Below, piece after piece: positions 9,244 through 18,920 of a DNA stretch of 64,000 bases. Source of the stretch: an uncultured Ignavibacteria bacterium (lineage in GTDB: Bacteria; Bacteroidota; Ignavibacteria; Ch128b). Below the pieces are notes generated by a model. It saw nothing but the letters and a program-made list of their open reading frames with translations, was not told the origin of the DNA and did not search any database. The stretch is from assembly GCA_937944105.1 (NCBI GenBank), contig CALDZP010000003.1:29480-93479 (forward strand), in the 5' to 3' direction. Position 1 is the first letter of the stretch. Each line of letters opens with the position of its first letter. Made by a program: the position numbers and the translations under genes.

Positions 9244-10908
9244 TTACTTAATCATTTCATATTCTGACAAACTTTTCAACTCTCTTTTCCCATTAACCAG
9301 CAATTGATAAGCTTTCAAACCAAGCATCACTGCAAGTATAAAAAGTAAACTTGAAATGAAAGATAGAACAAAATTATTCGAAACAAAATTAGAATAAATT
9401 AACATCCCAAGAGCTGTAAGAGTCACACTAAACATAAAAAGCATTGGAATCATTACAAAAAGTCTATTTACTTTAAGATGTGTAACATAAACAGTTAGAG
9501 CCAGTAAAGCCAGTGCTGCAAGAAGTTGATTTGCACTTCCAAATACTGGCCAGATTGACATTGAGTGACCACTAAATGTTAGAGTAGCTCCAGCCGAAAC
9601 AGTAACTGCAGTCGAAAAAAACCGATTGTGAAGAATCGACCTCTGACCATTATCATTTTCCCTCTGAATGCTCATTTCAAAAAATTCCTGAAACATATAT
9701 CGAGCAAGTCTTGTAGCAGTATCGAGAGAAGTTAGTGCAAAAGCTGAAACTGCTAAAGCAGAAAAAGTTTGACCTGCTTGAATTGAAATACCAAGGAAAG
9801 GTATTGAATTTAAAAATTTTGCAACACCGATTGAAAATGCAGCTACCGCCCCCTTTGATTTAAGAATATCTATAAATTCTTCATTAACCATTGATGCAAC
9901 TGCAACCAGAGATAAAACAGCTAACAAACCCTCAATTAACATTCCACCATAGCCTACAATTTTAGCATCGCTTTCTTTATTTAACTGCTTAGCAGTTGTT
10001 CCACTACCAACAAGTGAATGAAAACCACTAATTGCACCACAAGCAACTGTTACAAATAACGCAGGAAACAAAAATCCAACCTTTTCCAAACTAAAAGTAC
10101 TGAAAGCTGGTAGATTGATAGAAGGATTGGTAAAAAATACACCAACCAATCCACCACCAAGTACAGCATAAAGCAAAAATGAATTCAAGTAATCCCTGGG
10201 TTGAAGCAATATCCATACTGGAGTAACCGATGCAACAAATACATAACCCAGAAGAATAAATTGCCACAAAAACTTGTCTAATTTAATTGGATATATTATG
10301 CCAAAATAAATTGACAAAGCTATTAAAGCTAAACCGATAAGAGTTGCGAATGTGAGTTTTAATTTAAGTCTATATACCATTAAACCAAAAATGATAGCAG
10401 AAATCATAAACAACATTGAAGATGTAGCTACCGTTGGAATATTTGCAAAAGTATCGGCGACAATAATAGTGAATACAGCAATTACAAGAACCAATGTAGC
10501 CCAGGCAAAAAGCAAAAACAATCTTTTTCCACCAATGCCTATATAAGTTTCAATTACAAAACCTATTGATTTACTTTTGTGTCTAACAGATGCAATAATG
10601 GATGAAAAATCGTGAACTCCGCCAATAAAAATTGCTCCGAGAATAATCCAGAGATAAACCGGAAACCAGCCAAAACCTGCCGCAATTATGGGTCCTACAA
10701 TTGGACCAGCTCCAGCAATAGATGCAAAATGATGACCAAGTAATACAGGTGCTTTAGCAGGAACATAATCCACACCATCGTAAAGAGTATGAGATGGCGT
10801 AATGTTATTATCGTTCACGTTGAACTTTTTAACTAAGTAATTGCCATAAAACCTGTATGAAATAATGTAAAGAATTATTGAAAGCCCGACAAGTTCAATA
10901 CCACTCAT
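9244..10908 (-). CDS. cstA: Carbon starvation protein CstA family transporter
   Basis: This is an inner-membrane protein with many hydrophobic segments and the family hallmark 'VPAKAPVLLGHHFASIAGAG' near the N-terminus. Further signatures are 'GGVHDF' and 'SGFHSLVGSGTT'. CstA and its relative BtsT take up pyruvate or peptides under carbon limitation. At about 554 residues it is shorter than the ~700-residue E. coli protein, as is common in other phyla. I placed the start at 10908 because GGAGGT precedes that ATG. The longer ORF start would overlap YraN. It is the last gene of the long minus-strand run. Confidence 0.9.
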   Translation of the reverse strand: MSGIELVGLSIILYIISYRFYGNYLVKKFNVNDNNITPSHTLYDGVDYVPAKAPVLLGHHFASIAGAGPIVGPIIAAGFGWFPVYLWIILGAIFIGGVHDFSSIIASVRHKSKSIGFVIETYIGIGGKRLFLLFAWATLVLVIAVFTIIVADTFANIPTVATSSMLFMISAIIFGLMVYRLKLKLTFATLIGLALIALSIYFGIIYPIKLDKFLWQFILLGYVFVASVTPVWILLQPRDYLNSFLLYAVLGGGLVGVFFTNPSINLPAFSTFSLEKVGFLFPALFVTVACGAISGFHSLVGSGTTAKQLNKESDAKIVGYGGMLIEGLLAVLSLVAVASMVNEEFIDILKSKGAVAAFSIGVAKFLNSIPFLGISIQAGQTFSALAVSAFALTSLDTATRLARYMFQEFFEMSIQRENDNGQRSILHNRFFSTAVTVSAGATLTFSGHSMSIWPVFGSANQLLAALALLALTVYVTHLKVNRLFVMIPMLFMFSVTLTALGMLIYSNFVSNNFVLSFISSLLFILAVMLGLKAYQLLVNGKRELKSLSEYEMIK

Positions 10909-10918
10909 ATTACCTCCA

Positions 10919-11302
10919 TTAATAAAAAGCATTAATAATATGATTTATTTTCAATTCATTCTCATTTTCTCCGACGATTGTTATTACATCGAATCGACAA
11001 AGTTGTTCTTGAATTCCATTTACATAAAAATAAGCTTCCGCTATTTTTTTCAGCTGTCTTTGCTTGGATTTAGTTATTGAATATTCTGGTTCACCATATA
11101 AATAATTCCTTCTCGATTTAACTTCTACAAAAACTATATATTCACCATCTCTAGCAATAATATCAATTTCACCTTTACCAAAAGTGAAATTCTTTTTTAT
11201 GATTTCATAACCTTTCGAAATCAACAATTTCTCAGCAATTTCTTCACCTTTTTTACCCAGACTTTTAGAATTCGATTTTTTGTTGTTCTGTTCTTCGCTC
11301 AT
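10919..11302 (-). CDS. YraN family (UPF0102) endonuclease-like protein
   Basis: This is a 127-residue protein of the YraN family, which has a Holliday-junction-resolvase/PD-(D/E)XK fold. Visible motifs are 'SLGKKGEEIAEKLLISKGYE', 'GEIDIIARDG' and 'YIVFVEVKSRR', carrying the D, E-x-K residues of the nuclease core. The biochemical role is unsettled in the family. It overlaps the end of rnhB by 38 bp, and YraN-RNase HII adjacency is a widespread conserved pair. Confidence 0.88.
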   Translation of the reverse strand: MSEEQNNKKSNSKSLGKKGEEIAEKLLISKGYEIIKKNFTFGKGEIDIIARDGEYIVFVEVKSRRNYLYGEPEYSITKSKQRQLKKIAEAYFYVNGIQEQLCRFDVITIVGENENELKINHIINAFY

Positions 11303-11897
11303 ATATTTTTCTCAAAAATTTTTTTCTATGAATTTCGCATGGTCCAAATTCTAATATTGCTTTGATATGTTCCTTTGTTGGGTATCCTTTGTTTTTATGA
11401 AATTTATAATGTGGATATATTTTTGAATATTCTCTCATTAATCTATCTCGGTAGGTTTTTGCTAAAATTGAAGCACCAGCAATAGAAAAGCATCGAGAGT
11501 CACCTTTAATAACAGCTTTATTTTCAATTGATAAATCAAGTTTGAATTTCCCATCAACAAGAACATAATCGGGAGTTAAGCTTAACTTCATTATCGCATT
11601 TTTCATTGCAAATAAAGAGGCATTGAAAATATTTAATCTATCTATTTCTTTTTCATCTACCACAAATACTGAATAAGAAAGAGCTTTCTGCTTAATTTCA
11701 ATTTCCAAAGCCTCTCTATTTTTTTGTGATAGCTTTTTGGAATCATTAATTCCTTCAATAAAGGTCTCGGCACTGAAAATTACAGCAGCCGCAACAACCG
11801 GACCTGCAAGTGGCCCTCTGCCCGCTTCATCAACTCCAGCAATAAGTTTGTATCCTTTTGATAATATTTCTTTTTCTATCTTTTGAAAACTATTCAA
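11265..11897 (-). CDS. rnhB: Ribonuclease HII
   Basis: This enzyme nicks RNA-DNA hybrids, including single misincorporated ribonucleotides, so they can be excised from DNA. The 210-residue protein has the family signature 'IAGVDEAGRGPLAGPVVAAA' with the catalytic Asp-Glu pair. The third acid is in 'DYVLVDGK' and the fourth in 'SILAKTYRDRLM'. The length is typical. The start overlaps the UbiA stop by 4 bp (ATGA), and yraN follows in overlap, so expression is coupled. Confidence 0.95.
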   Translation of the reverse strand: MNSFQKIEKEILSKGYKLIAGVDEAGRGPLAGPVVAAAVIFSAETFIEGINDSKKLSQKNREALEIEIKQKALSYSVFVVDEKEIDRLNIFNASLFAMKNAIMKLSLTPDYVLVDGKFKLDLSIENKAVIKGDSRCFSIAGASILAKTYRDRLMREYSKIYPHYKFHKNKGYPTKEHIKAILEFGPCEIHRKKFLRKIYERRTEQQKIEF

Positions 11898-12736
11898 TTT
11901 ACACCAATGTAAATTGCAATTAAACCTATGATCATTTCATATTTAATTAAATCACTTAACTTTCTCAACTCTCTTCTCGAGGGATTAGTAAGAATTTTTT
12001 TCACAACAAGGATTAGAACTAAATCTACTACAAACAGAATTATTAAGAAGTAGTAAATATTATAAATACCAGCAAAGTAAGGTATAAATGTTAGAACAAT
12101 TGTTAAAAGTATAAAAATAGCACTCATTCTTAATGACGCTTTTTCACCGTAAACAATCGGGAAAGTTCTCAGATTTTTTGTCTTATCTCCCTCAAGATCT
12201 TCGACATCTTTTAAGATCTCTCGAGAAAAATTAATCATAAATGCAAACAAAAAAGGGAAAATAAGGGGCTTAACATTTCCACCAATTATACCACCAAAAA
12301 TGAATGATATACCTGTCATAAATCCAACAACAAAATTTCCAATGATGCCTTTATTCTTAAGAGAATAACTATAAAAGAAAATAATCACAATTGAAATCAT
12401 TGCAATAATTAATGCACATAGATCTGTAAAAAGTAATAGAACAATTGAGATTATATTCAAGATAAAATAATAACTCAAAGCAGCATTAAGTGAAATTAAA
12501 CCAGAAGGAATAGGTCTCTCAGGTCGATTAACTCTATCAATTTCAAGATCAAAATAATCATTTATAACCATACCAGCACCAGAAATAACAGCACCAGCAA
12601 GAGAACCAATAAAAGATTTAAACGAAAGAAATAGATCTTTATCAGCAATAATTATTGCGAAATAAATTGAGAAAAAAGTTATTAAAAAATTTACAGGCCT
12701 TAGAATTTTAATGTAAGCTAAAAAAATTTTCATCAC
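11894..12736 (-). CDS. UbiA prenyltransferase, geranylgeranylglycerol-phosphate geranylgeranyltransferase-like
   Basis: This is a polytopic membrane enzyme of the UbiA superfamily (280 residues, about eight or nine hydrophobic helices). The first Asp-rich motif is 'NDYFDLEIDRVNRPERPIPS' and the second is 'REILKDVEDLEGDKTKN'. This pairing is the pattern of the enzymes that attach a second geranylgeranyl chain to glycerol phosphate in archaeal ether lipids, rather than of MenA or UbiA proper. FCB-group bacteria do encode such homologues. The true substrate is not proven and quinone or heme prenylation remains possible. It overlaps both neighbours by 1-4 bp. Confidence 0.72.
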   Translation of the reverse strand: MMKIFLAYIKILRPVNFLITFFSIYFAIIIADKDLFLSFKSFIGSLAGAVISGAGMVINDYFDLEIDRVNRPERPIPSGLISLNAALSYYFILNIISIVLLLFTDLCALIIAMISIVIIFFYSYSLKNKGIIGNFVVGFMTGISFIFGGIIGGNVKPLIFPFLFAFMINFSREILKDVEDLEGDKTKNLRTFPIVYGEKASLRMSAIFILLTIVLTFIPYFAGIYNIYYFLIILFVVDLVLILVVKKILTNPSRRELRKLSDLIKYEMIIGLIAIYIGVN

Positions 12737-14448
12737 TAAAAACCACTTACTATTCCAAAATGAATTTTACCTCTTGAAAAAGTATCACCTTCACCAAGAG
12801 CAAAATTTACTTTTAATAATCCCAGAGGTGTATTAAAACCACCACCCACTCCATAGCCATATTTAAATTTACTCACTTTTTCATTAAAGATATTTCTAAA
12901 ATAATAACCATAATCAAAAAAAGCTGAGATATAATCAGTGTAATTAATAAGAAATCTATATTCCAGATTAGACCAGAATATTTTGCTACCTGAAAATTGG
13001 TTTTCTTCATAACCTCTCAATGTATTCATACCACCAAACCTAAATAAATCACTTAAAGCAATTCCACTGCCATCTATGACTTTTGCATTCAATGAAAGAA
13101 AAAGCAACTGATTTTTAAGAAAAGATTGAAAAACTGAAATTGACAGATCTCCTTTCTGTTGTTGATATTTTTTTGTTTCCAGTTCGAGATAATCTTTCTT
13201 TATTACTTTACTAATTTCAGTTCGAAACAATACCCCTGATTTAGTGAAAATTGGATTATCCCTTGAGTCGTAAATTATACCAAATCCATATGAGAATGAT
13301 GTGCTTTTATTAACATTGAGAACAAAATAATTTAATAAGGGGATCGTATTAACTGAAGAAAATCTAAATGTTAATCCAAAATTTTCAGATAAAAATGACT
13401 CTACTAAGCCAGAAAAAGTTCTTTGAATATAAACTGTATCTTGCTTTATTTGATTGAACACAGGACTAACATTTATTGGTAATCCGAAAATCCAGGGCTC
13501 AAAATATTTTATTTCAAAATCTTGAGAATAACGATTTAATTTGTTCCATCTGAAAGAGAAAGCACGGAGAGTGCCAAATAAATTTCTTAGAGAAATATTA
13601 ACCTGACCTGTTAAGTATCCTTTTTCAACTGGATTTGTAGCTGGTACATAACCGATAATCCCATCGAAGAAATTTGTATTCCCTTCTTTAACTTCGATTT
13701 CAAAAATTCCTCTCATATCATCATCAAAGTAAAATTGAGGCTCTGAAACCGATGAAAAAATATTTAAACGATTTAAACGCCTTAAAACTTTTTTTGATAG
13801 TTCTGGAGTGAAAAATTCTCCCTGACTAATTCTCATTTCACGAATAATTACATTCTTATCAGTAAATTTATTACCAAAAATTTCAATTCTCGAAATCTGT
13901 GCTGGATGATTTTTATTTACTGAAAAAATAAGCTCAACAAATCTCTTATAATCTTTTTGCTCAATTGTCCTGTAACTTAAAAATTTTACTTCTGCGAAAG
14001 GATAGCCTTTCGATTCGAGCATATTAACAATGTATAAAGAAATCTTTTCCGTGTTTTGCTGATTAAAGATCGCTTCATCAAAAATTGACTTGATTTTAGA
14101 TTGTTCTTCGAAGGAAAAACCTTCTATATTATTTATTGACTTGATTATAAATTGTTCGCCTTCTTTTACATTGATTGTAATTATTTTAATTGAATCAAGA
14201 ACTGTGGAATCTATATTCACCTCTGAATTAAGAAAGCCATTTGTTGTGAGGAAATCTTGAAGTTTAGATAAAATTGAGTCCAACCTTAAGGAACTTTCGT
14301 TTATTTTATTTGAATCTTGATAAGTAAATTTTTTCTGAAGGGACAAATTTTGGAAGTGAACAACAAATTTTGATTGTGCAAGTGAATTTGAATTAATTGA
14401 AAGAATAATAATTGTTAATAATAGAATATTTATTATTGATTTAGTCAA
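12736..14448 (-). CDS. BamA/TamA-family outer-membrane protein (POTRA + surface-antigen barrel)
   Basis: This is a 570-residue Omp85-superfamily protein with a signal peptide (about residues 1-24). The N-terminal half holds POTRA-like repeats, for example around 'IKSINNIEGF' and 'ISRIEIFGNKFTDKNV'. The C-terminal half is a 16-strand-type barrel with the conserved 'GGMNTLRGYEENQF' lid-loop motif and a terminal 'FGIVSGF'. It is shorter than BamA, with fewer POTRAs, so it fits a TamA-like or accessory assembly role. Its stop and start codons overlap the UbiA and kinase genes, placing it mid-operon. Confidence 0.8.
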   Translation of the reverse strand: MTKSIINILLLTIIILSINSNSLAQSKFVVHFQNLSLQKKFTYQDSNKINESSLRLDSILSKLQDFLTTNGFLNSEVNIDSTVLDSIKIITINVKEGEQFIIKSINNIEGFSFEEQSKIKSIFDEAIFNQQNTEKISLYIVNMLESKGYPFAEVKFLSYRTIEQKDYKRFVELIFSVNKNHPAQISRIEIFGNKFTDKNVIIREMRISQGEFFTPELSKKVLRRLNRLNIFSSVSEPQFYFDDDMRGIFEIEVKEGNTNFFDGIIGYVPATNPVEKGYLTGQVNISLRNLFGTLRAFSFRWNKLNRYSQDFEIKYFEPWIFGLPINVSPVFNQIKQDTVYIQRTFSGLVESFLSENFGLTFRFSSVNTIPLLNYFVLNVNKSTSFSYGFGIIYDSRDNPIFTKSGVLFRTEISKVIKKDYLELETKKYQQQKGDLSISVFQSFLKNQLLFLSLNAKVIDGSGIALSDLFRFGGMNTLRGYEENQFSGSKIFWSNLEYRFLINYTDYISAFFDYGYYFRNIFNEKVSKFKYGYGVGGGFNTPLGLLKVNFALGEGDTFSRGKIHFGIVSGF

Positions 14449-15386
14449 TTCAGTTTATTAATGATTACTTTTTCTTTTAGTTTTTCAATATAGTCAAAAT
14501 CAGCCTGGCAAACTTCAAACATTGAAGCGTTTGCAGCCCCACTTGCCGTTGCCCATCTTAAAATTTCTTCAAATGGTAGATTTTCATGTATTCCATAAAT
14601 AAAACCTGCCATAAATGCATCACCACTACCTGTAGAATTAATTGTATTAATCACCGGTGGAATAACTTCATAAATAAATCCATGATTGATTGCAAAAAAT
14701 TTTTTACTTCCATCAGTGATTGAAAAAATTTTAATCCCCATCTTATACATTTCTTTCAGAATTTTAATCACTTCATCGTCTGAATTCAGAGAAAAATTTA
14801 AAGAACATTTCAGCTCATCAGCATTTACATGAACAATATCCGGATTTAATTTCAAACAATCGGACAAATGTTTACCATAAGTATCCAGCAGAGTAATCTT
14901 ATCATTATCCACCGAGAACCGAATTAACTCTGAAAAAATTTTTATTCCATCAGAAGGATTTTCAAATTCGGGAGAACTACCAGAAAAGATTACCATTTCA
15001 CAATTGAGAATTGCTTTCTTGGTTTTTTCGATAAATGAATCCACTTCATTTGACTTTACAACGGGATCCGGGCAAAAATAACTTTCTCGTAATTTTGAAT
15101 TCTCAATAATTACAAACCCTTCTCTGGTTTCATCTGAAATTTGAACAAAGGAATTTTTAATATTTTCTTTGTAAAGAATTGATTTTAATCTTTTCCCATT
15201 TTCTCCACCCAAAAAACCAGTAGCAAGATTATCAAGATTAAACTTATTTAATTGGCGAGAAACATTAATTCCTTTGCCACCAGCGTTTATTTTATAAGAC
15301 TTAGAACGATTGACTTTATTACTTTCTATCTTATCAAAGAAAAGAACTTTTTCAAGTAATGGATTAAGAGTTATTGTTAAGATCAT
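14445..15386 (-). CDS. 1-phosphofructokinase family hexose kinase (PfkB superfamily)
   Basis: This is a ribokinase-fold sugar-phosphate kinase of the FruK/LacC/PfkB subgroup. The start 'ILTITLNPLLEKVLFF' and 'NAGGKGINVSRQL' are the subgroup's substrate-side motifs. 'NSTGSGDAFMAGF' carries the anion hole and catalytic Asp. It would phosphorylate a phosphorylated hexose such as fructose-1-phosphate or tagatose-6-phosphate. The ORF-track start is a TTG at 15401. The ATG at 15386 fits the family N-terminus better. It overlaps the upstream PfkB gene by about 23 bp. Confidence 0.82.
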   Translation of the reverse strand: MILTITLNPLLEKVLFFDKIESNKVNRSKSYKINAGGKGINVSRQLNKFNLDNLATGFLGGENGKRLKSILYKENIKNSFVQISDETREGFVIIENSKLRESYFCPDPVVKSNEVDSFIEKTKKAILNCEMVIFSGSSPEFENPSDGIKIFSELIRFSVDNDKITLLDTYGKHLSDCLKLNPDIVHVNADELKCSLNFSLNSDDEVIKILKEMYKMGIKIFSITDGSKKFFAINHGFIYEVIPPVINTINSTGSGDAFMAGFIYGIHENLPFEEILRWATASGAANASMFEVCQADFDYIEKLKEKVIINKLN

Positions 15387-16332
15387 AAATTTTTTGCTCA
15401 ATAATATTCTTTAATTCAGTATCGCTTAATTTATTTAATGCTTTGGTTGATCCATATTCAGTTGTAACAATCGCACCCAGATAATTACCTATTAAAGCTG
15501 ACTCGTAAAGACTTTTACCTTTTAAGATTCCGTATAAAAATCCACCTGCAAAAGAATCACCTGCCCCTGTTGAGTCTCTTGATTTAACTTTAAAAGGTGG
15601 AATTTCTTCTAAATAAAAATCCTTCGAGACAAGAGAACCCTTTCCACCAAGTTTCACAACGATAATTTTAACACCTTGATCGTGCAACTTTTTCAAAGAA
15701 TTCTTCAATTTTTTTTCTTTTGTTAATGCTTTAATCTCATCTTGATTTCCCATAAGAATATCAATATAAGGAAGAGAATTTTTCAAGTTTTTCATCCATC
15801 GATTTTTTGTGTCCCAGGCAAGATCAATCGATGTGATAACATTCTTCAATTTAAATTTTTTCAAGATTTTTAGAAGCGGTTCACCATCAATTGAAGGAAG
15901 GAGATTAACACCACCGATGTGAAAAATTTTTGAATCGAAAATAGTTTTAAGTTCTTTTGAAGGGAACCGAATATCTTTACTTGCACCGATGGAATGAAAA
16001 TAACTTCTTTCATTTTTTTTATCAATAAAAAGAATAGAACTTGATGTTGGTTCTTTATTTGAAACATAAACTAATGAAGTATCGATTTTATTTTCATTTA
16101 AATAATCGAGAATGTATTTCCCGAACAAATCATTTCCTACCGAACCAATCAACAAAACATTTACACCAAGTTTTGCAAGTGTGATAGCAGTGTTTGCTCC
16201 ACATCCACCGGTAAAAATTGGAAAAGATGCTACATCAATAGCTTGACCTGAGCGAGGAAATTTCTTTATGTGAGGAATGAAAATATCAAAAACAATCGTA
16301 CCAAGAACTGTTATATCAGGATTTTTAAACAT
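15364..16332 (-). CDS. PfkB family carbohydrate/nucleoside kinase
   Basis: This is a 322-residue ribokinase-fold kinase. 'PIFTGGCGANTAITLAKLG' is the N-terminal substrate-binding signature and 'RDSTGAGDSFAGGF' the C-terminal catalytic signature with the base Asp. It belongs to the general ribokinase/adenosine-kinase branch, unlike its downstream neighbour of the FruK branch. Likely substrates are a free sugar or a nucleoside, and the sequence does not decide. It lies 3 bp from the GWxTD gene and is part of the same operon. Confidence 0.83.
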   Translation of the reverse strand: MFKNPDITVLGTIVFDIFIPHIKKFPRSGQAIDVASFPIFTGGCGANTAITLAKLGVNVLLIGSVGNDLFGKYILDYLNENKIDTSLVYVSNKEPTSSSILFIDKKNERSYFHSIGASKDIRFPSKELKTIFDSKIFHIGGVNLLPSIDGEPLLKILKKFKLKNVITSIDLAWDTKNRWMKNLKNSLPYIDILMGNQDEIKALTKEKKLKNSLKKLHDQGVKIIVVKLGGKGSLVSKDFYLEEIPPFKVKSRDSTGAGDSFAGGFLYGILKGKSLYESALIGNYLGAIVTTEYGSTKALNKLSDTELKNIIEQKIYDLNNNS

Positions 16333-16335
16333 AGT

Positions 16336-17622
16336 TTAACGATACTTGAACCATTCGGAAAAATCTCGATTGATAAGTCTGTAATCTCCAAATCCAGTAT
16401 AATCAACAAAGATAAATCTTCTATTCAACGAATAATATTCCCAGATTTCATATGCTGGAGTATCATAATTAAATGGTCTTCTTTCTACATTATTTGGAGG
16501 ACCAAGTATAATGAATACCATTCCCATATCAGTTTTCCATCCTTCCTGATATGTAGAAAAATGTTGATTAGCATATTCAACTCTTCCGTAGTATTCATCC
16601 ATCAATTCGTTTTCTTCTGTTCCAGGAGTCGGATCTTTGGCTCTCCAGAATTCCATAAATTTTTCATACTTAGCTTGTTCATCTTCAATTTTCAAAAGCT
16701 CATTAATTCGGTCGCGATTTGTGATGTAAATCATCTGCTCAATGGCTTTATTTAAATTAGAAATACTTCGTGGGATACCTACCCACCTTGAAAAAACTCT
16801 TTTCGATACTGAGTAAGAACCTTTAACAGTTGAATCGAGTGATTTTGCTGTAATTGTAAGAATATATTCACCTATACTGAAATCAGATTTCTCGACCTTT
16901 AGAAATATAGGTGTCCGTGATGATGTTAGCTGGTATGGAGTATTAAATTCTAAGATAGACTTTCCTTTAGAATTGGTGATTTTACAATTAAGACTGAAGT
17001 TTGTATCAGGTGAGTGATTATAAAATTCCAGGAACACATAAAAACCACTTTCATTGAATATTATGTTGTTCGTAATATTTGGAATTACTTCTTTCCTTGA
17101 ATCGATTTCCGAATATCTTGTAACCAGAAGCAAATCACTTAAAGCGAATGGTTCATGAAATGCACGGACATTCAATTCAGTTGTAGCACTCGCATTTTTT
17201 TTCGATTCTTGATCCTGTACAAATATTTTCAATCGATAATTTCCCGGGACTAATCTGAATGATCTTGAACTTATATTGCTACCATTTCTTGAAATTGCTT
17301 CTGAATAAGAACCAAGAATAATTTTTTCTGTCCAGATTTTTTCAGTTACAAGTCTATCTGTAGAATCATACACACCAGCAGTGACTTCGTATGTTGCCAC
17401 AAAAAGATTTCCTTCTTTGACAAAACTTAATTGAGTGTAAGGTATCTGAATATAAAGATCGACTCTGGTAAATTTCGGATCATCCCCTTTGAAATTTAAA
17501 GCATTAAAATAAAAAAATGGTATTAAAGTTCTGACACCAACTGAGTTTAAGTTTTCTACTTGAGAATAGCTCAATCGAGCTAAAATCAAACCAAAAACAA
17601 TAAAAATAACTTTGGTTTTCAT
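16336..17622 (-). CDS. GWxTD domain-containing secreted protein
   Basis: This is a 428-residue exported protein (signal peptide about 1-20, ending LSYS). The C-terminal domain of about 100 residues contains the eponymous 'GWKTDMGMVFIILGPPNNVE' and continues 'YEIWEYYSLNRRFIFVD'. The domain occurs mainly in Bacteroidota/Ignavibacteria and Acidobacteria and has no established function. The middle portion looks beta-rich and could bind a surface partner. The start overlaps the RimO stop by 4 bp. Confidence 0.85.
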   Translation of the reverse strand: MKTKVIFIVFGLILARLSYSQVENLNSVGVRTLIPFFYFNALNFKGDDPKFTRVDLYIQIPYTQLSFVKEGNLFVATYEVTAGVYDSTDRLVTEKIWTEKIILGSYSEAISRNGSNISSRSFRLVPGNYRLKIFVQDQESKKNASATTELNVRAFHEPFALSDLLLVTRYSEIDSRKEVIPNITNNIIFNESGFYVFLEFYNHSPDTNFSLNCKITNSKGKSILEFNTPYQLTSSRTPIFLKVEKSDFSIGEYILTITAKSLDSTVKGSYSVSKRVFSRWVGIPRSISNLNKAIEQMIYITNRDRINELLKIEDEQAKYEKFMEFWRAKDPTPGTEENELMDEYYGRVEYANQHFSTYQEGWKTDMGMVFIILGPPNNVERRPFNYDTPAYEIWEYYSLNRRFIFVDYTGFGDYRLINRDFSEWFKYR

Positions 17623-18920
17623 TCTACTATTCCTATTAAATCAAATTCAAGTGCATCAATTATATTTACTCTTGAAAATTCACCAGGTTCTAATTTTGAA
17701 TGAGAATTTATAATCACAGAATTATCAACTTCCGGAGCATCCCATTCGGTTCTACCAATGTAAGTTCTCTCATCAATTTTTTCATCAATTATAACTTTTA
17801 AGTTCAAATCCACCTTTTCCAAATTTTTTTCTCGGGATATTTCCTGCTGAATCTGATAAATCTTTAATTTTCTATTTTCTTTTTCATCTGCTGGAATTGG
17901 ATCCCCAAGTTCAAAAGCTTTTGTATTTTCTTCCTGTGAGTATGTAAAAATACCAAGACGCTCAAATTTAACTTCCTTAACAAAATCAATTAGTTCCTGA
18001 AACTCATTCTCTGTTTCTTCAGGATATCCAACTATCAAGGTAGTTCTCAATGCAATATTTGGGACTTTTTTTCTAATCAATTCAATTAATTCATAAGTTC
18101 TTCTTTTTGAAATTCCTCTTTGCATTGATTTCAAAATTTTATCCGAAATGTGCTGAAAAGGGATATCAATATACTTACAGATTTTTTCTTCTTCAGAAAT
18201 TACATCAAGAATTTCCTCAGGAAATTTTGCAGGGAATGCGTACAACAACCTGATCCATTCAATGCCATCAACTTTCACGAGCTTTTTTAATAATGTTGCC
18301 AGTTCTCTTTTGCCATATAAATCAAGACCATAATAAGTTGAATCCTGGGCAATTAAGATCAGTTCTTTTGTTCCATTTTCAGCAAGGTATTTTGCTTCAT
18401 TAATTATCTGTTCAATTGGTTTTGAAATATGCCTACCTCTAATAAGTGGAATTGCGCAGAAAGAACAGGGATTATCGCATCCTTCAGAAATTTTTAAGTA
18501 AGCATAATGTTTAGGAGTTGTAATTAATCGTTCACCAAGAAGTTCTTTCTTCAAATCCAAACCCAATTCATTCAATACACCTTTATAATCTGTTACACCA
18601 AAATAAGCATCTACTTCCGGGATTTCTTCTACAAGTTCATTTTTATATCTTTCAGATAGACAACCCATTACAACAACTTTTTTTACCTTGCCCGACATTT
18701 TCAAATTAATTGCTTCTAAAATTGCATTAATTGATTCATCCTTTGCATCGTTAATGAAACCACATGTGTTGATAACGATATAGTCAGCTTCTTTAAAATT
18801 ATTTATTATTTCAAGACCATTAGCCTGAAATTGTCTTAATAAAACTTCTGAATCAACAAGATTTTTACTACATCCCAAAGAGACAAGATTTACTTTTTTA
18901 TTTCCATTTTTAGTATGCAT
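17619..18920 (-). CDS. rimO: Ribosomal protein S12 methylthiotransferase RimO
   Basis: This radical-SAM enzyme adds a methylthio group to the conserved aspartate of ribosomal protein S12. The order is the N-terminal UPF0004 domain ('VNLVSLGCSKNLVDSEVLL'), a radical-SAM core with the CxxxCxxC cluster motif in 'GCDNPCSFCAIP', and a C-terminal TRAM domain (about residues 370-433). The other two cluster cysteines are in the N-domain. The length of 433 is typical. 'SLGCSKN' and the S12-type core separate it from MiaB, which is encoded elsewhere in this window. It overlaps CdsA by 11 bp. Confidence 0.96.
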   Translation of the reverse strand: MHTKNGNKKVNLVSLGCSKNLVDSEVLLRQFQANGLEIINNFKEADYIVINTCGFINDAKDESINAILEAINLKMSGKVKKVVVMGCLSERYKNELVEEIPEVDAYFGVTDYKGVLNELGLDLKKELLGERLITTPKHYAYLKISEGCDNPCSFCAIPLIRGRHISKPIEQIINEAKYLAENGTKELILIAQDSTYYGLDLYGKRELATLLKKLVKVDGIEWIRLLYAFPAKFPEEILDVISEEEKICKYIDIPFQHISDKILKSMQRGISKRRTYELIELIRKKVPNIALRTTLIVGYPEETENEFQELIDFVKEVKFERLGIFTYSQEENTKAFELGDPIPADEKENRKLKIYQIQQEISREKNLEKVDLNLKVIIDEKIDERTYIGRTEWDAPEVDNSVIINSHSKLEPGEFSRVNIIDALEFDLIGIVE

